Shown here piece after piece: positions 48,420 through 59,410 of a DNA stretch of 64,000 bases. How positions within the stretch are numbered: position 1 is the stretch's first letter; each line of letters starts with the position of its first letter. Source of the stretch: Xiphydria camelus (Eukaryota; Arthropoda; Insecta; Hymenoptera; Xiphydriidae). The stretch spans positions 25,406,684-25,470,683 of the forward strand of contig OY783198.1 of NCBI GenBank assembly GCA_963678675.1. The letters are read 5' to 3'. A program made the translations under genes and the position numbers. A model generated the notes under the pieces. It worked only from the letters and a program-made list of their open reading frames with translations, was not told the origin of the DNA and made no database searches.

Positions 48420-51400
48420 TACATTTGTCGATCTCGAAGTGACGTAGAAAATATGTTCGCTTATCGACACTCTAGACTAAATCTCTTTCTTTCTGCTCTT
48501 GTCCTCCTTTCACTTGACTTTTCTTTCTCCCTCATCCCCGAATCCGCTGTGAAACCTTCGACGCACCTGTTTTCGAGATATCGCGCGGGAGGAGTATGCG
48601 TTTTGCATTTATAAAAAATAATACCTACTTTTAGAGCACTACAGGATCACATATCACGACAAATACATTTCTTATCGTTACGCCAGTGTATATAGTTCGT
48701 CCTATCCTTATGGTTACCGATATCTTACGTGTATACGGCTTCGAGTAATGGTAAAGCTGCGATGAAATTGTCAGAGTTGCGTGCTTGACGAGTTGTACGA
48801 GGTCGTATGTAAAAATGAAAATACTGGAAAGCCATCGAAGCCTCAACAATCGGTGTTTCGCGTATTTATGTTGTTTTAAATTTACGCAAAGAGATCTACG
48901 TTTGACAAGAGTGCTTCGACTTCGATTCCCGTGACTTCATTTTTACATACAACTATAAGCGGGCTCCACGCACGTAACTCTGACTTTCGTCTCCGAGTCA
49001 GTTCCGTTGGACGTTGAGAATCGCGGAGCGCCCTGCGAATTTCGACGTTCGAAGGACCGTCCGTCCCTCCTGTATTACATTACATGGTGCGCCAAGTCGA
49101 AAGACGGACAAATTAATGCCGTTCTCTCCATCGATGAACCGGACGCGACGTACGATGTAATCGATATGTCGTTTTTTCGTCTAGACTTTTCCTTCCAATT
49201 TTAACGGACGCGATGACACGCCATTTTTTTTGACAGATCATTTCTCCGAGGCATGTAACATTTATTCGTATCGTGTCGATATTTGCCCAACAGCGCAACA
49301 GTCGTTTGCGAGTATTCATGTATTAGTACACTTTTTTTTTTTTCACTTACACCACCGTGCAAATCGTGCCAGATCACACCGCATTCTCTTCGCATTTGAT
49401 TAATGGGAGAGAGAGAATGTTATTTGCCCGAGACTCGCTGTCCTTGGAGCACCCTGTACAAGCTTACGAATACATACGTACGTAATAGTCGTCACAATAC
49501 CTTGCGTTATAGCTATATAAAAAGTCAGTTTGTATTTAAGGTAAAGGGTGTATTCACAGACAGCTCCAGTGCTTTGAATTGTTTCGGTCGTCGACGAAAA
49601 TTCACATAAAATAACGTTGCCTCCGCTGCAGAGACGATATTTGTTTGATATTGACGCGACTTTCATTTTCGAGCAACGAGGAGCCTTACGGCGAAAGTGT
49701 GAAAGCGTTAAAAATCCTTCATCCTCGTACGCGTACGCGAATGCACTGTTCCTTCGCAAATTATATACAAATGTCGTCAAGCTCGTAATTGGCGGTGGTC
49801 GCATCGAGTGCATGCCGTGGTAATTTGTCTGTTCGCTTAGAATTATGATAATTTGCGTATCGGTATAAAATCAATCGTGCTTGAGTACGCGTATTCGTCA
49901 AGCGTGAACCAAAGAGAATTCGAGTGTCGCGCGAGTTTCGGAGACAGCGGTAAGAAGCGCTCGATAAATGAAACTCTTAGTCGGACGTGGAAACTGTGAT
50001 AAGATCATCCGTCTTTCCTATCGACGGAGAGCATTCGAGTCTGGATCGCACCGTACGAAATTTGATACCCAAATCCATTTTGAACACTGGCTGGACCGAT
50101 GTCGAGATCATTACGAAGCGAACATCGGTCATTAATTCACCTTTTTTTTTTCGGCGGTTCGCAATTCCACTGTAAACGTTGCAAGATTTGTTCTCGACGA
50201 AGCATCGACGTATTACATGTGTGCAGACGTTTGAAAACTCATATACCGAAATATCTTTGTATATATACAATATATATATATATATATGTATTTATGTATA
50301 TCGAAACGCGTTGAACTCTCTTAGAAGGCGTGAAAAAAGTTTAAATTATATTCGAGCCAAACGAAACTTCGCGTTTCGATCCGTATCGAAAGTAATAATT
50401 CTCCCACTTTTTTTTTTCTCATATTTCTCGCTTGGCTTTCTTAAAATTCAATATCGGTAGACACTACGATTAAAAGATTAATTTGTATGTATATTTACGG
50501 TATCATGTATCACCTTACAGGGTGGTCGAACGAAGGGGTATATCGGAGTGCTTCTTCGTCCGTCTCCTTCGATCACCCTGTATACGCACCACCCTCGCGG
50601 TGCGTTAATTACTTATTTAGCATAGACGTATCTCTAATAACCTTAAGTGGACCCCAACGGTAGTCAAACGTGTCGGCTTGCGTGCCTCGAAGATCCTGAC
50701 CTTGCGATTTGGAATACGGTAATTGCTTTAATAATTAATCAGCGGGAGGGGGACGCGTCTCTCCCTATAATGAAGTTCATCGCCAACCAAAGAAGCGAGC
50801 GTCGGTTCGGAGGAGAGATGCTTCTCGGAATTCTGTCTTTGGTAAAGTTTGAATACCTAAGTTGTTTAACGAGAAACCCGTCTTGTTTACTTTATTTTTC
50901 ATACTCTCTACATAAATTTGTACCTCGAAAGAGTATCGATCAATGGTCAGAGTAGACACGTTCAATTCAGTTGCTTCGGCTCGCTACGACTGAACTTTTG
51001 ATCGGTATTGGTATAGCACTTTTTTTTTTAAATCAAAATGTGACGTTCAAAAACGCTGTATCAATTGAAACCGAAAATGTCACATCTAACGAAAGAATCG
51101 TGGTCAAAGTGCAAATGTTATTAGTTGACTCGAATGATGTAAGTACGTGGTTTTGTCAAAAGTCGAAATTTCGACCAGCCTGTCCTTTGTATTTTTTCGT
51201 GTTGATTCTAAAAACAACAGATTTATTAGAAAATCTCAAAGGAACACCAATATACCGATGATTTCTTGTGAAAATATAATTTTTTAAGCATAAAATTACC
51301 CATATCTCATAGTTCTTTTGAGATACCGATCGAATAATCGTGATTTTTGGAATCGGTGCTAAAAAATACATAAGATGGGACGGTCGAGCGATCGATTCCG

Positions 51401-51978
51401 GAGATTTTGACTTTTTGGCAAAATGTCATCTCTTCGGCTGATTACACATTTCATCGAACAAAATATTTTTTCCGAACGACTTAAGTATTTCTAGTTCGCA
51501 TCGTTTTAACTACATCAGTTACTTCACTCTACCAAACCTAAATTTGACAGTCGATGATCGTAATATTTTGCCGAGTTAAATAATTCTCTGTTGAATTAAC
51601 TCGATTTCTTTTATCACTGATAAAAGTCGATCGACAGCCCCGCAAATCGCCCGATCTCCCTTCGCGGCGCGCAAGTACGGAAGATTTTCTTTGCTCGTAA
51701 ATGTATATATTTCGGTATAAATAGACCGCTTAAATATATAGACAAGTCGAAACACACATATATGATGAAGGTCATTCAAAACGCGATGCGCGAGAGGGCC
51801 TCGCGGCTTTTTCTAAAATACTTTTTCGGTCTTTCTCCTCGATCTGTAAAAGTTGCGTGGTACTGTTGACGGCGCGGAAGTGCAAGTGCGATCGGTGTCA
51901 TCGATGATCGTACCAAATGATATCGATTCCGTAGCGTGCGTGGGATTTACCAATGTGCGAATGTGCGAGTACGATTCG
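48420..51978. other. No gene recognised; small foldback at 50516-50575
   Basis: ACAGGGTGGTCGAACGAAG and CTTCGATCACCCTGTA form a short inverted pair near 50517-50582. T-runs near 49330, 50143 and 50410. The remaining frames are shadows. Confidence 0.45.
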
Positions 51979-52357
51979 TACACGGAAACAAATTAATTGT
52001 AACATTTAGGAAGCTTGTGGTAGAATACGGGACGAGGCCAATTTATTGTTACGATAACTACAATTTTAGTAAAAATTACAGCGAACGCTTGCAACTTCTA
52101 CAAGTTTGACCATAATATTTATCAAAATTGAAGAGTATAAGTGTAAAACCGGCTAAGTGCCAATTTTTTTTATTTCGATTTTTTTTTGCATCAATATAGT
52201 TCTATGCGAATATAGACTATATTCATGCAAAAAAAAAAAATCGAAATAAGACAAATTGGCACTTAGCCGGTTTTACACTTCCACTCTTCAATTGTAGTCA
52301 TCATAACAAGAAATTGGCCTTATCCCGAAACTTACCACAAATTTGTGTTCCGTGTAC
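51979..52357. repeat. Foldback MITE, TTTGTGGTAAA ends, copy 2, with nested hairpin
   Basis: TACACGGAAACAAATTAATT at the left and ACCACAAATTTGTGTTCCGT at the right, with the same GGCCAATTTATTGTTACG core as 23807-24022. The right arm is interrupted near 52139-52280. A degraded third relative is at about 60956-61076. Confidence 0.8.
52139..52280. repeat. Hairpin nested in a foldback MITE
   Basis: Arms AAGTGTAAAACCGGCTAAGT and ACTTAGCCGGTTTTACACTT, with further pairing of GCCAATTT and an A/T-rich ATTTCGATTTTTTT stem. About 142 bp. Confidence 0.8.
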
Positions 52358-53443
52358 AGGGAAGAGATTCGATCTGACGATTATGGAAGCTATAAATCAC
52401 GGAGGATAATTCACGTCGATTGCTGGTCCAAGAAAGTGCTTCTCAGAGAAGTGAAGCGAAATTGGAAGCTTTTTCCGTCATAAATTAACATAATTCACTC
52501 AACCGAGAACTTTGCTTCTCGTATGTTCGCGTAACAGTATACGAACTGGCTCCACCTGGGGATTCGAGCGCCTTATAAAGCCTTACTGAACACCACAACT
52601 CCTCGGGCGGAGTTACGCGCGAATTTATTCCACACGAACCCCGAAACGCGGAGCGCGAAACGACGCGAAAAGGGCGTAGAAGAAAGGGTACCTATACCGG
52701 AGAAGCCTCGAGGCATTCGGCCACCTCCTCCTCCCACTTTTCGTTTCGGCGAATTTGCAGTCTTTCGCGTCTCTTCGCTTCCCTTATGATACGATCGATC
52801 GTCGGAGTGTAGCTTACAAACGTAGAGAATACAGAGTATAGTTATACGAGTACAGCATACAGAGAGTTAAGAGTAGCAGGATTGAAGACAGAATCGCGTA
52901 TCTTTTGCGATTCGTGTCCTCCTCGAGATTGGCACGAAAAATCACACGCGGGTGATACAGCCTCGAAGCTAGGGACTACCTTGGATATCGCGTCGAGATA
53001 GATTTCGATCGAGCAGCAAAACGTTAGCGAATCTTGCTTTGAATTTCTCAATGGAGAAAATGCCAATCGCACGTGAGCAAAGCATCTCGAAGCGTCGCGA
53101 AAAATATCATCGGGCGCAAAATCTATCCAGCCTCCAGCTCGGTCCCGCGGGTTATTCTCTAAGGCGCGATTGAAACTATCGAAAAAAACGGACGAAACCT
53201 CCGTGCAGTCGTTGAATTTTTACAGCGAATAGCGATTATGATTTCTACATAGGATCACCGCGCGACGGTACTTTTACAGAGAAGAGGAGACGCTCTTCTC
53301 GTCGCGTTTATATCGACAAATTTGAACGATAGATCGACCGTACGATCTGCAATATTCTGTCGACTCTCGGCGAGTCGCGTGTCGCGCGTGCAAACGTGTA
53401 CATACATTGAGAATCTGTAAGGCGCGGGTATCCGGTTATACTA
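52358..53443. other. No gene recognised
   Basis: CpG-rich unassigned sequence. Confidence 0.5.
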
Positions 53444-53569
53444 TACTGAGAAAAATAGTTTGTCGATCCAAGCAATCGTCGACATGAATAGTGCCAAGAA
53501 AACGTATTTATATTCAAGTCAAATATATTGTAGTTGAGTTAAGTATATGTTACTTGAATCAAGCAGGTA

Positions 53570-53850
53570 CGTGCAAAAAGAATGATTTTGTCGTTTTAAC
53601 AAAACTAGTTTCTGCTAAAAATTTCTTGCCATCACGACAAAAATATTATCTGTGGCAATAAAAGATATGTCCAATAATAGTACAGATATTTGCTGGGATG
53701 GCAAATAGTTTTACCGAAAAAAATTTCACTGCGGTTGCAGTTACATTTGTTATTATTGAACATTAGCTTTTCTGCCACAGACTGTATTTCAGTCATGGTA
53801 GCAAAGAGTTCCCAGCAAAACCTAATTTCACTAAGACCCCAATATCATTT
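53570..53850. repeat. Interspersed repeat shared with 59411-59680, copy 1
   Basis: TTTTAACAAAACTAGTTTCT at the left and CCCAGCAAAACCTAATTTCA at the right form inverted ends. The interior (AATATTATCTGTGGCAATAA, TCTGCCACAGACTGTATTTC) matches the second copy. Confidence 0.65.
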
Positions 53851-53860
53851 TTTTCCGTCT

Positions 53861-54369
53861 TTAAGGTTTCTCGAGCGGTACAGGGGCTTTTTCCCTGCTA
53901 AAAGTTAGTCCACTGAAGTACAGTAAAACGCTCTAAAGTATATTCTTCGTGCGATGTGGCGACAACGTTTGACGTACAGTAGTATGTGTGTATCTGTGAG
54001 TTCAGAAATGGAGCCCAAAACATCTGGTCATGCATCTGTACGTCATGCAACGTTGCCGCATTGACTTATCAAAGGTTAAATTTATAAAGAACAATTAATA
54101 AAAAAATAACGGGCTTCTTAATGAACGTGAAAATTGGTATAGATGATTTTAGTTCATTAAACTTGCTGTTCAAAAAATTTCAGAATTTTTTCGCTATTTT
54201 TCTCAGAAATATTGCGGTTTGTTGGTTACTTTGTTATTCAAAAATCTTTGCAACGAGCTTCCTAAAAGACTTGAAAATTTAACTGAATTTTTTTTTACTT
54301 CAATCTAAAGAATGCAATCATTTTCAAGCATTTCTCACTATTTTTGGTATAACGCTCGAGAAACCTTAA
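53861..54369 (-). mobile_element. TTAA-flanked MITE, copy 3
   Basis: TTAA at 53861-53864 and 54366-54369, same inverted ends, opposite orientation to copies 1 and 2. It lies inside the larger foldback 53444-54433. Confidence 0.88.
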
Positions 54370-54433
54370 ATACGCTCTTGTGGCACTATTCACGTCGACG
54401 ATTACTTGGATCGGCAAATTATTATTCTCAGTG

Positions 54434-55313
54434 TACGCATCGATACACGCTCGTCGCGTTCTCCTTCCAGAATTTGTTCCTTTTCCCGAGAAAAAAAAGG
54501 TGCGTATAGTCTTGTGTGTTTCGTGGTACCGAAATGATTCTGCTACTACTATACACGGTGCTCACAGACAGATATCTCTCTTCGTCGCATTTTCTCAGTC
54601 GCCTGCGGACGCGTCGTCGTGCCGAACTGTTCGACTCGCGCGGATCGTCGAAACGTACCTACGTAACATTCCACCGCATCGCGTCGCCTATCCCCGCGAC
54701 GGCTATTTCTGGGCGGGTCCTTCCGAGAATTATTTGCCAACCGGACGCAGTGGAGGATAAGGAATATAGATTCGCTCGGTTATTATTGATCATCCGCACT
54801 TTCTCCCACTCCCCTATTTTCTTTCTCCCTTTCTCTCCTCCACAGAGGACATTCGCGGGGATGTCTGATCGAACGTTGGAAGCGCTTTCGTTTTCAGCCT
54901 ATACGTATACGAATTCCGAAAATATCGGCGCCTCTTCGAACAGCGTCGGCACGGCTCGACGGGAAGGAGCAGCGAAGCCGGAAGCGCGTCGCGACCATAC
55001 CGCCTTCCGTCTTTGCGCGTACGTACGTTTATGTAATAATAACGCATATATACATGTACATATAGTTAATAGTTATTCGTGTATAATATAGAAAGTTACA
55101 AAAGATAGAAGGATGGAGCGCGCAATGTACATACATGTACAGAGTGACGAGAAACGAGCCGGCTCCTGTACATATCGTGTTCATAACGATCCCTCGCGTT
55201 TCTCGTTCCCCTTACGATCGTCGTGGAAAATCCACGGCGTCTCGACGTCACCTGAGCTTTCGGATTAGAAAGTTCTGGCATTTTTTCTCGCACCGCGAAT
55301 ATCTCGCTTCGGA
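54434..55313. other. No gene recognised
   Basis: A 191-codon plus-strand frame (54516-55091) overlaps opposite-strand frames and has no recognisable domain or splice context. Confidence 0.45.
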
Positions 55314-55665
55314 CACTGAGAAATACAATTTGCCGATCCAAGTAACCGTCGATGTGAATGGAGCCGGAAACATTTATTTATGTCAAACGTATTGTCGTTG
55401 AATCAAGTATATTGATCGGTACCAGAAAAAGCACGTATTTTTTCACTATCGTTACAGAACATCGTAGCTCGTTGCTATGCAAGGCAAAGTCGTAAATCAC
55501 ATCGATGACAGCATGGACTTCGTCATATTTCGTCGCGTAGCAAGGAGCTACGACGTTTCTCAATGACAGTGAAGAGATACGTGCTTTTTTCTGATACCGG
55601 TCGATACACCATTCGAATCGAGTGCGAATAAAGTACAGATTCAATTCAATGAACATACATTTGTC

Positions 55666-55976
55666 TTAAGGTCCCGCTGACAAGGTTATTGCGGTCGGCG
55701 GTATTAAAAAAAGTTGGCGAAAAGTTCTCAGTTAATTTCTAATGATTTTTTCCCAGCCGAATAATTTGGAAACCATTCGAAATGATTTTAATAATCAATT
55801 AACAAGTCTTTAATCATAACACTTCATGAAAACCTATTTCCGACCTGTAAACAATCATGCCAAATGGTTTCCAAATTGTTTCGCTGCAGAAAAAATCGTT
55901 AAAAATCAACCGAGAACTTTTATCGAACTTTTTTTCATAACACTGCCAATCGCAGTAACGTTGACAGAGGGCTTAA
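55666..55976. mobile_element. TTAA-flanked element, GGTCCCGCTGAC ends
   Basis: TTAA at 55666-55669 and 55973-55976. Ends GGTCCCGCTGACAAGG and CGTTGACAGAGGGC, with longer imperfect arms (TTATTGCGGTCGGC / GCCAATCGCAGTAACG). About 311 bp. Confidence 0.75.
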
Positions 55977-56065
55977 CCCTAGAATACTAATATGTCGTAA
56001 TGTTTACGACGCTTACATTCGAACTAACGTATAAAGAAAAACATATTAGTGTATTCTAGGGTTGA
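55973..56065. mobile_element. Small TTAA element with CCCTAGAA ends (piggyBac-like)
   Basis: TTAACCCTAGAATACTAATA at the left and TATTAGTGTATTCTAGGGTT at the right. The left TTAA is shared with the neighbouring element; the right one is TTGA. The outer CCCTAGAA matches the known start of piggyBac terminal repeats. 93 bp. Confidence 0.75.
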
Positions 56066-56249
56066 ATAAACACGTTCTTGGCATTATTCACGTCGACGGC
56101 TACTTGGACCGGAAAATGATTTTTCTCAGCGGACCTCCGCCACGCCAATTCCTCCGCCGGCTCTCTTCGTAAAGTAGATATACACCGCGCGTCGCAGACA
56201 CCGCGTCTTGTCGCGCGCACAGACGAGAACGATGCCTCGGCGAGAAGAG

Positions 56250-56524
56250 TTAGGCTTCCTCGGACTGCTGCGAACTCTGGGAGCTTCGCTTCTTCCTGTG
56301 GTTATCGTGGTGATGGTGCTGGCGGTGGTGATGATGCTCGGCGTGCTGATCGGAGTGCATGAGGGCGTCCGTTTCCGGGTGACTCTGATGGCCGACCAGA
56401 AGGTCCAGCGTGCCACCGGAGGGTGGTTCGGGGCCGGCTGCCGGCAGGGGGGTGGCGACGGGCGATTCCGCCGGCAGGGGCATGCAGTGCAGCACGTAAC
56501 ACCTCACCGCCGCCAGGATCAGGC
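56250..56524 (-). CDS. Gene B terminal exon
   Basis: 275 nt after a 75-nt intron (acceptor GATTTCTCCAG, ending at 56525). The first two bases complete a Gly codon, followed by LILAAVRCYVLHCM, which aligns with VLLTPLRALC of gene A. The rest has no counterpart in gene A: a Pro-rich segment, two His-tetrad runs and a Ser/Gln-rich end, closing with TAA at 56252-56250. Confidence 0.85.
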
Positions 56525-58098
56525 CTGGAGAAATCGAGGAAGGATCGTCCGACGTGATTTGTGAAAGTAAAATCGCTCTCGAGTCGCGCGACGTCTTACC
56601 CAATAGGAGCAACACGGCGCCGGCTATGAGTAAGGCAAGTCTGTGATCGGTGGTCGTTGCACCGGGGGCGAGTTGGACGAGGCCGACCACGAGAACGACC
56701 GCGCCCAGCAGGAGGCAGACCACCACCGCGTGCAGTCCCGAAATCTGTTGAATGAAAATCGGTCTTGTCGTCGAATTGTTCGCTCTCCCGATTCGAGATC
56801 GTTTTCGAGTCTCGCGGCGGTTCGATCGCGTCTTGATCCTTTGACAGCGCGCATCGAAATGCAGTTGAAACGTGTTATTTACCGTTTCGGAAGCTACATG
56901 TCGCGTCGGTCTTATCACGTAAGGGCGTATCTCGGAAAATTTGAAAATTCAGTTAAGACCGCCAATAGGTTGCTTAAGGTTTCTCGAGCGGTACAGGGGC
57001 TTTTTCCCTGCTAAAAGTTAGTCCACTAAAGTACAGTAAGACTGAAGTATGTTCTTCGTGCGATGTGGCGACGACGTTTGACGTACAGTAGTATGTGTGT
57101 GTCTGCGAGTTCAAAAATGGAGCCCAAAACATCTGGTCACGCATCTGTACGTCATGCAACGTTGCCACATTGACTTATCAAAGGTTAAATTTATAAAGAA
57201 CAATTAATAAAAAAATAACGGGCTTCTTGATGAACGTGAAAATTGGTATAGATGATTTTAGTTCATTAAACTTGCTGTTCAAAAAATTTCAGAATTTTTT
57301 CGCTATTTTTCTCAGAAATATCGCGGTTTGTTGGTCATAACCCATAAGAACGTATGTTATTTTGTTATTCAAAAATCTTTGCAACGAGCTTCTTAAAAGA
57401 CTTGAAAAATTTAACTGAATTTTTTGTTTAGTTCAATCTACCGAATGCAATCATTTTCAAGCATTTCCCACTATTTTTAGTGTAACGCTCGAGAAACCTC
57501 TCTTAAGCCTTATATTTTTATCTCACGACCCGGCGTACCTCAACATTTCATACTTTTGCTATTCCCCGTATATTTTTTTTCGTCGTATCTCAAAATAATC
57601 AAGATTTAAGTCTCACGTATTGGCCTAACTCAGGATAGGCCCATACGTGTGATTTTTGAAAGGCGTTCAAGCGCGTAATGTTAGACATAAAAAATCGCCA
57701 TGCTATAAAGATAATTGCAGGAATTGGTATTCACAATGAAAAATCGTAAAATAGTTAAAATCGCTCTCCTCTGAGAAATCATCAAAACTGAGATACGCCC
57801 TTACGCGATAAGACCGACGATATGGATTCCAATGAAAATATGAAATAGTAAGGAGGACACCTTCGTTGCCGACCGTCGCACGGCACCCCTCGACCTACCA
57901 CCCACCTTTCCGCACAGATAGAGCTCCGGAAGTGGATCCAGGTGACTGTTGTAGCCGTGCGGGCTGGGCGTCGGCGGCGAACCGGTGGGAGGTGGCATCC
58001 ACTGGCCGCTCAGGTATAGCTGGCTGGGTCGCTTCAGCCTTTTCTCCTGCCTCCTGCGCTCGTGGCGCACCGCCACCGCTGGCATGGCCCCGATCATC
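56250..58098 (-). CDS. Gene B: paralogue of gene A, two-pass membrane protein, 5' end not found
   Basis: Three minus-strand exons, 58098-57906, 56744-56600 and 56524-56250, join in frame (GT-AG introns of 1161 and 75 nt) to give 203 residues, preceded by a split codon that requires an upstream exon. Residues 1-64 include basic RHERRRQEKRLKR and Pro-rich PPPTGSPPTPSP and end ELYLCGK. Residues 68-89 are membrane segment 1 with the same GAVVLVVGLVQLAPGA core as gene A. Residues about 100-119 are segment 2. The tail (120-203) is Pro-rich, then His-rich (two runs of four His at about 176-185), then basic HRKKR and Ser/Gln-rich, ending QSEEA. The first visible intron is filled by a repeat with a second repeat inside it. 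Function unknown. Confidence 0.8.
56600..56744 (-). CDS. Gene B exon (membrane segment 1)
   Basis: 145 nt from an acceptor TTCAACAG (ending at 56745) to the donor TTGG|GTAAGA at 56600/56599. It encodes ISGLHAVVVCLLLG, the shared core GAVVLVVGLVQLAPGA, then TTTDHRLALLIAGAVLLLL. It aligns residue for residue with the first half of gene A exon 3. Confidence 0.9.
56904..57823. mobile_element. 36-bp-TIR MITE, second copy, interrupted
   Basis: The left end (CGTCGGTCTTATCACGT) and right end (GATAAGACCGACGATAT) match the 38088 copy. The middle is interrupted by TTAA MITE copy 4. The whole composite fills most of the 1161-nt intron of gene B. Confidence 0.85.
56974..57506 (-). mobile_element. TTAA-flanked MITE, copy 4, nested in another repeat in gene B intron
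   Basis: TTAA at 56974-56977 and 57503-57506. The right end carries an extra TCTC before the TTAA. The host is the 36-bp-TIR repeat; its other copy (38088-38478) has a single TTAA at the same spot (TTGCTTAAGCC), which directly shows target choice and 4-bp duplication. Confidence 0.92.
57906..58098 (-). CDS. Gene B exon (first found)
   Basis: 193 nt. The acceptor GGGTTTCAG ends at 58099 and the donor is AAAG|GTGGGT at 57906/57905. As in gene A, the exon starts G|ATGATC after CAG and ends in Cys-Gly-Lys at phase 0, so the start ATG need not be here: a split codon must come from an upstream exon. No convincing partner exon was seen between 58.1 and 64 kb. Confidence 0.8.
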
Positions 58099-58313
58099 CT
58101 GAAACCCGGGGCAGGGGGTTGCGATTAGCATCGCCGGGTTCGCGAAAGGTCGCCGGCTCGTCGCGGGGGATATATCGTCGACTCGCGGATAACGCCGCGT
58201 CCCTTGCTGAGACGATCGAAACTATCCGCTTGTACGGGGCGATTCCGGGAGATGATTAAATTTCACCATTTCGTGTCACGCGCGAGACCTTCGAACGAAT
58301 TCGATCGTCGTTT

Positions 58314-58570
58314 CGACGCTGGCAACTAAGGACATCGTATCTCAATTTTTGGCCAAAATGAGTTAACATCGCTTTTCGATATACGAAATTCTCCTCTTTC
58401 AATTAAAAGCATGATTTCTAAATTATTTTTGCAAATATGTGGATTTGAAAAAAAAGTAGTTTAATCGTATCCAATTAATATGGAAATTTGGCATAAACAT
58501 TATTAACTTTAAACTTACTTTCTGAGAAACTGGCATTATTGAGATACGATGTTTTTATTTGCGAGCGTCG
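58314..58570. repeat. Foldback MITE, CGACGCTGGCAA ends, copy 2
   Basis: CGACGCTGGCAACTAAGGAC at the left and GCGAGCGTCG at the right. The interior is homologous to 44412-44670 (GGCCAAAATGAGTTAAC, AATATGGAAATTTGGCATAA). Confidence 0.8.
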
Positions 58571-59254
58571 GTTTATCGACGCTCGATGGAATGAGAGTCG
58601 TTCGTCTTTTTTTTTTTTTTTTTTTTTCCAACTAGCTTCAATGATTCTGATCGCCTCGCTTTAGATGTTGATATCTTATCGAGTCGACCATAGGCTAAAC
58701 GGAACGAGCGAATCTTATTGTTTTGCCATAAGAGCTAAATCTGATTGGCCCTTCATAGCAAAATGAGAAAACCCGTTTAGAGGAAACCCGATCGACTCGA
58801 TAAAATATCGACACCCAAATCAGGTCGAGCAGAATCATTCACTCTAGATATACACTGGAGCTTCGTTGGCGTCGTAAATGATAGCTATAAAATTGTTTTA
58901 TGTATTCTGATCCCTAAATTCGCCTCACTTTCTGAAAAGAATCTCTTCCGACGGTATAACGCGTCGTTCCTCCTTCTCACCCATACATACATAGTTGGCC
59001 CTTCCATAAAAGAGAAACGAGGAGGGCTAAAACTTGTAAGCGCGTCCAGGTCGACGACCCGCGAGTCTCCCGTGGAAAACGATCGATCGACGCGAGGTGC
59101 CGGAAACGCGGACGAGACTGTTATCGGTGCGGTACGTCGAATCTCTTCTCATATCTACATGGAATCGCGAAAAGTACATGGGCTGTATATCGTATAAAGT
59201 GATCTATATAGGTCGTCCTAACCCCGGGCCCCACATGGAAAAAAAATCGCACTT
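58571..59254. other. No gene recognised; T-run at 58606-58627
   Basis: After a 22-base T run, ATATCTTATCGAGTCGACC and TCGACTCGATAAAATAT (58669-58810) form a further inverted pair. Missing 5' exon(s) of gene B may lie here or beyond. Confidence 0.4.
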
Positions 59255-59395
59255 CGGGAAGAACAATGGCGTAAGTGCAAATTTTGACATTTTTTGATTA
59301 AACCTCTCAGCAGCCTTAAAAATGATTTTTAAGACTGTCGAGGGGTTTAGTTAAAAAATTTCAAAATTTCCCCTTGCGTCATTGTCCTTCCGGAG
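59255..59395. repeat. Hairpin, related to 16320-16430
   Basis: GGGAAGAACAATGGCGTAAG at the left and TTGCGTCATTGTCCTTCCGG at the right, with TTAAACCTCTC / GAGGGGTTTAGTTAAAAAAT inside. A partial relative (GAGGGGTTTAATTAAAAAAT, then CTTGCGTCACTGTTCTTCC) lies at about 16320-16430. Confidence 0.65.
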
Positions 59396-59410
59396 GTGCG
59401 AAATGACTTT

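Larger units (their letters stand above)
53444..54433. repeat. Foldback element, ACTGAGAAAAATA ends, with nested elements
   Basis: The left end (ACTGAGAAAAATAGTTTGTC, then GATCCAAGCAATCGTCGA) and the right end (CGTCGACGATTACTTGGATC, then TTCTCAGTGT) are inverted. Between them lie the repeat 53570-53850 and TTAA MITE copy 3. Confidence 0.7.
55314..56130. repeat. Foldback element, ACTGAGAAATACAA ends, with nested TTAA elements
   Basis: The left end (CACTGAGAAATACAATTTGC, then GATCCAAGTAACCGTCGAT) mirrors the right end (CGTCGACGGCTACTTGGACC, then ATTTTTCTCAG). Same family as 53444-54433. It contains the TTAA elements at 55666-55976 and 55973-56065. Confidence 0.7.

Noticed and set aside
48142..48614. 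Two plus-strand frames of 101 and 115 codons
   Set aside because: They lie largely within the foldback MITE 48049-48419 and mirror its inverted motifs.
50971..51261. 96-codon plus-strand frame with a hydrophobic start
   Set aside because: Flanking sequence is partly self-complementary and AT-rich, with no splice sites; the hydrophobic run comes from a T-tract.
54516..55091. 191-codon plus-strand frame
   Set aside because: No conserved residues or domain; overlaps frames on the other strand in CpG-rich sequence.
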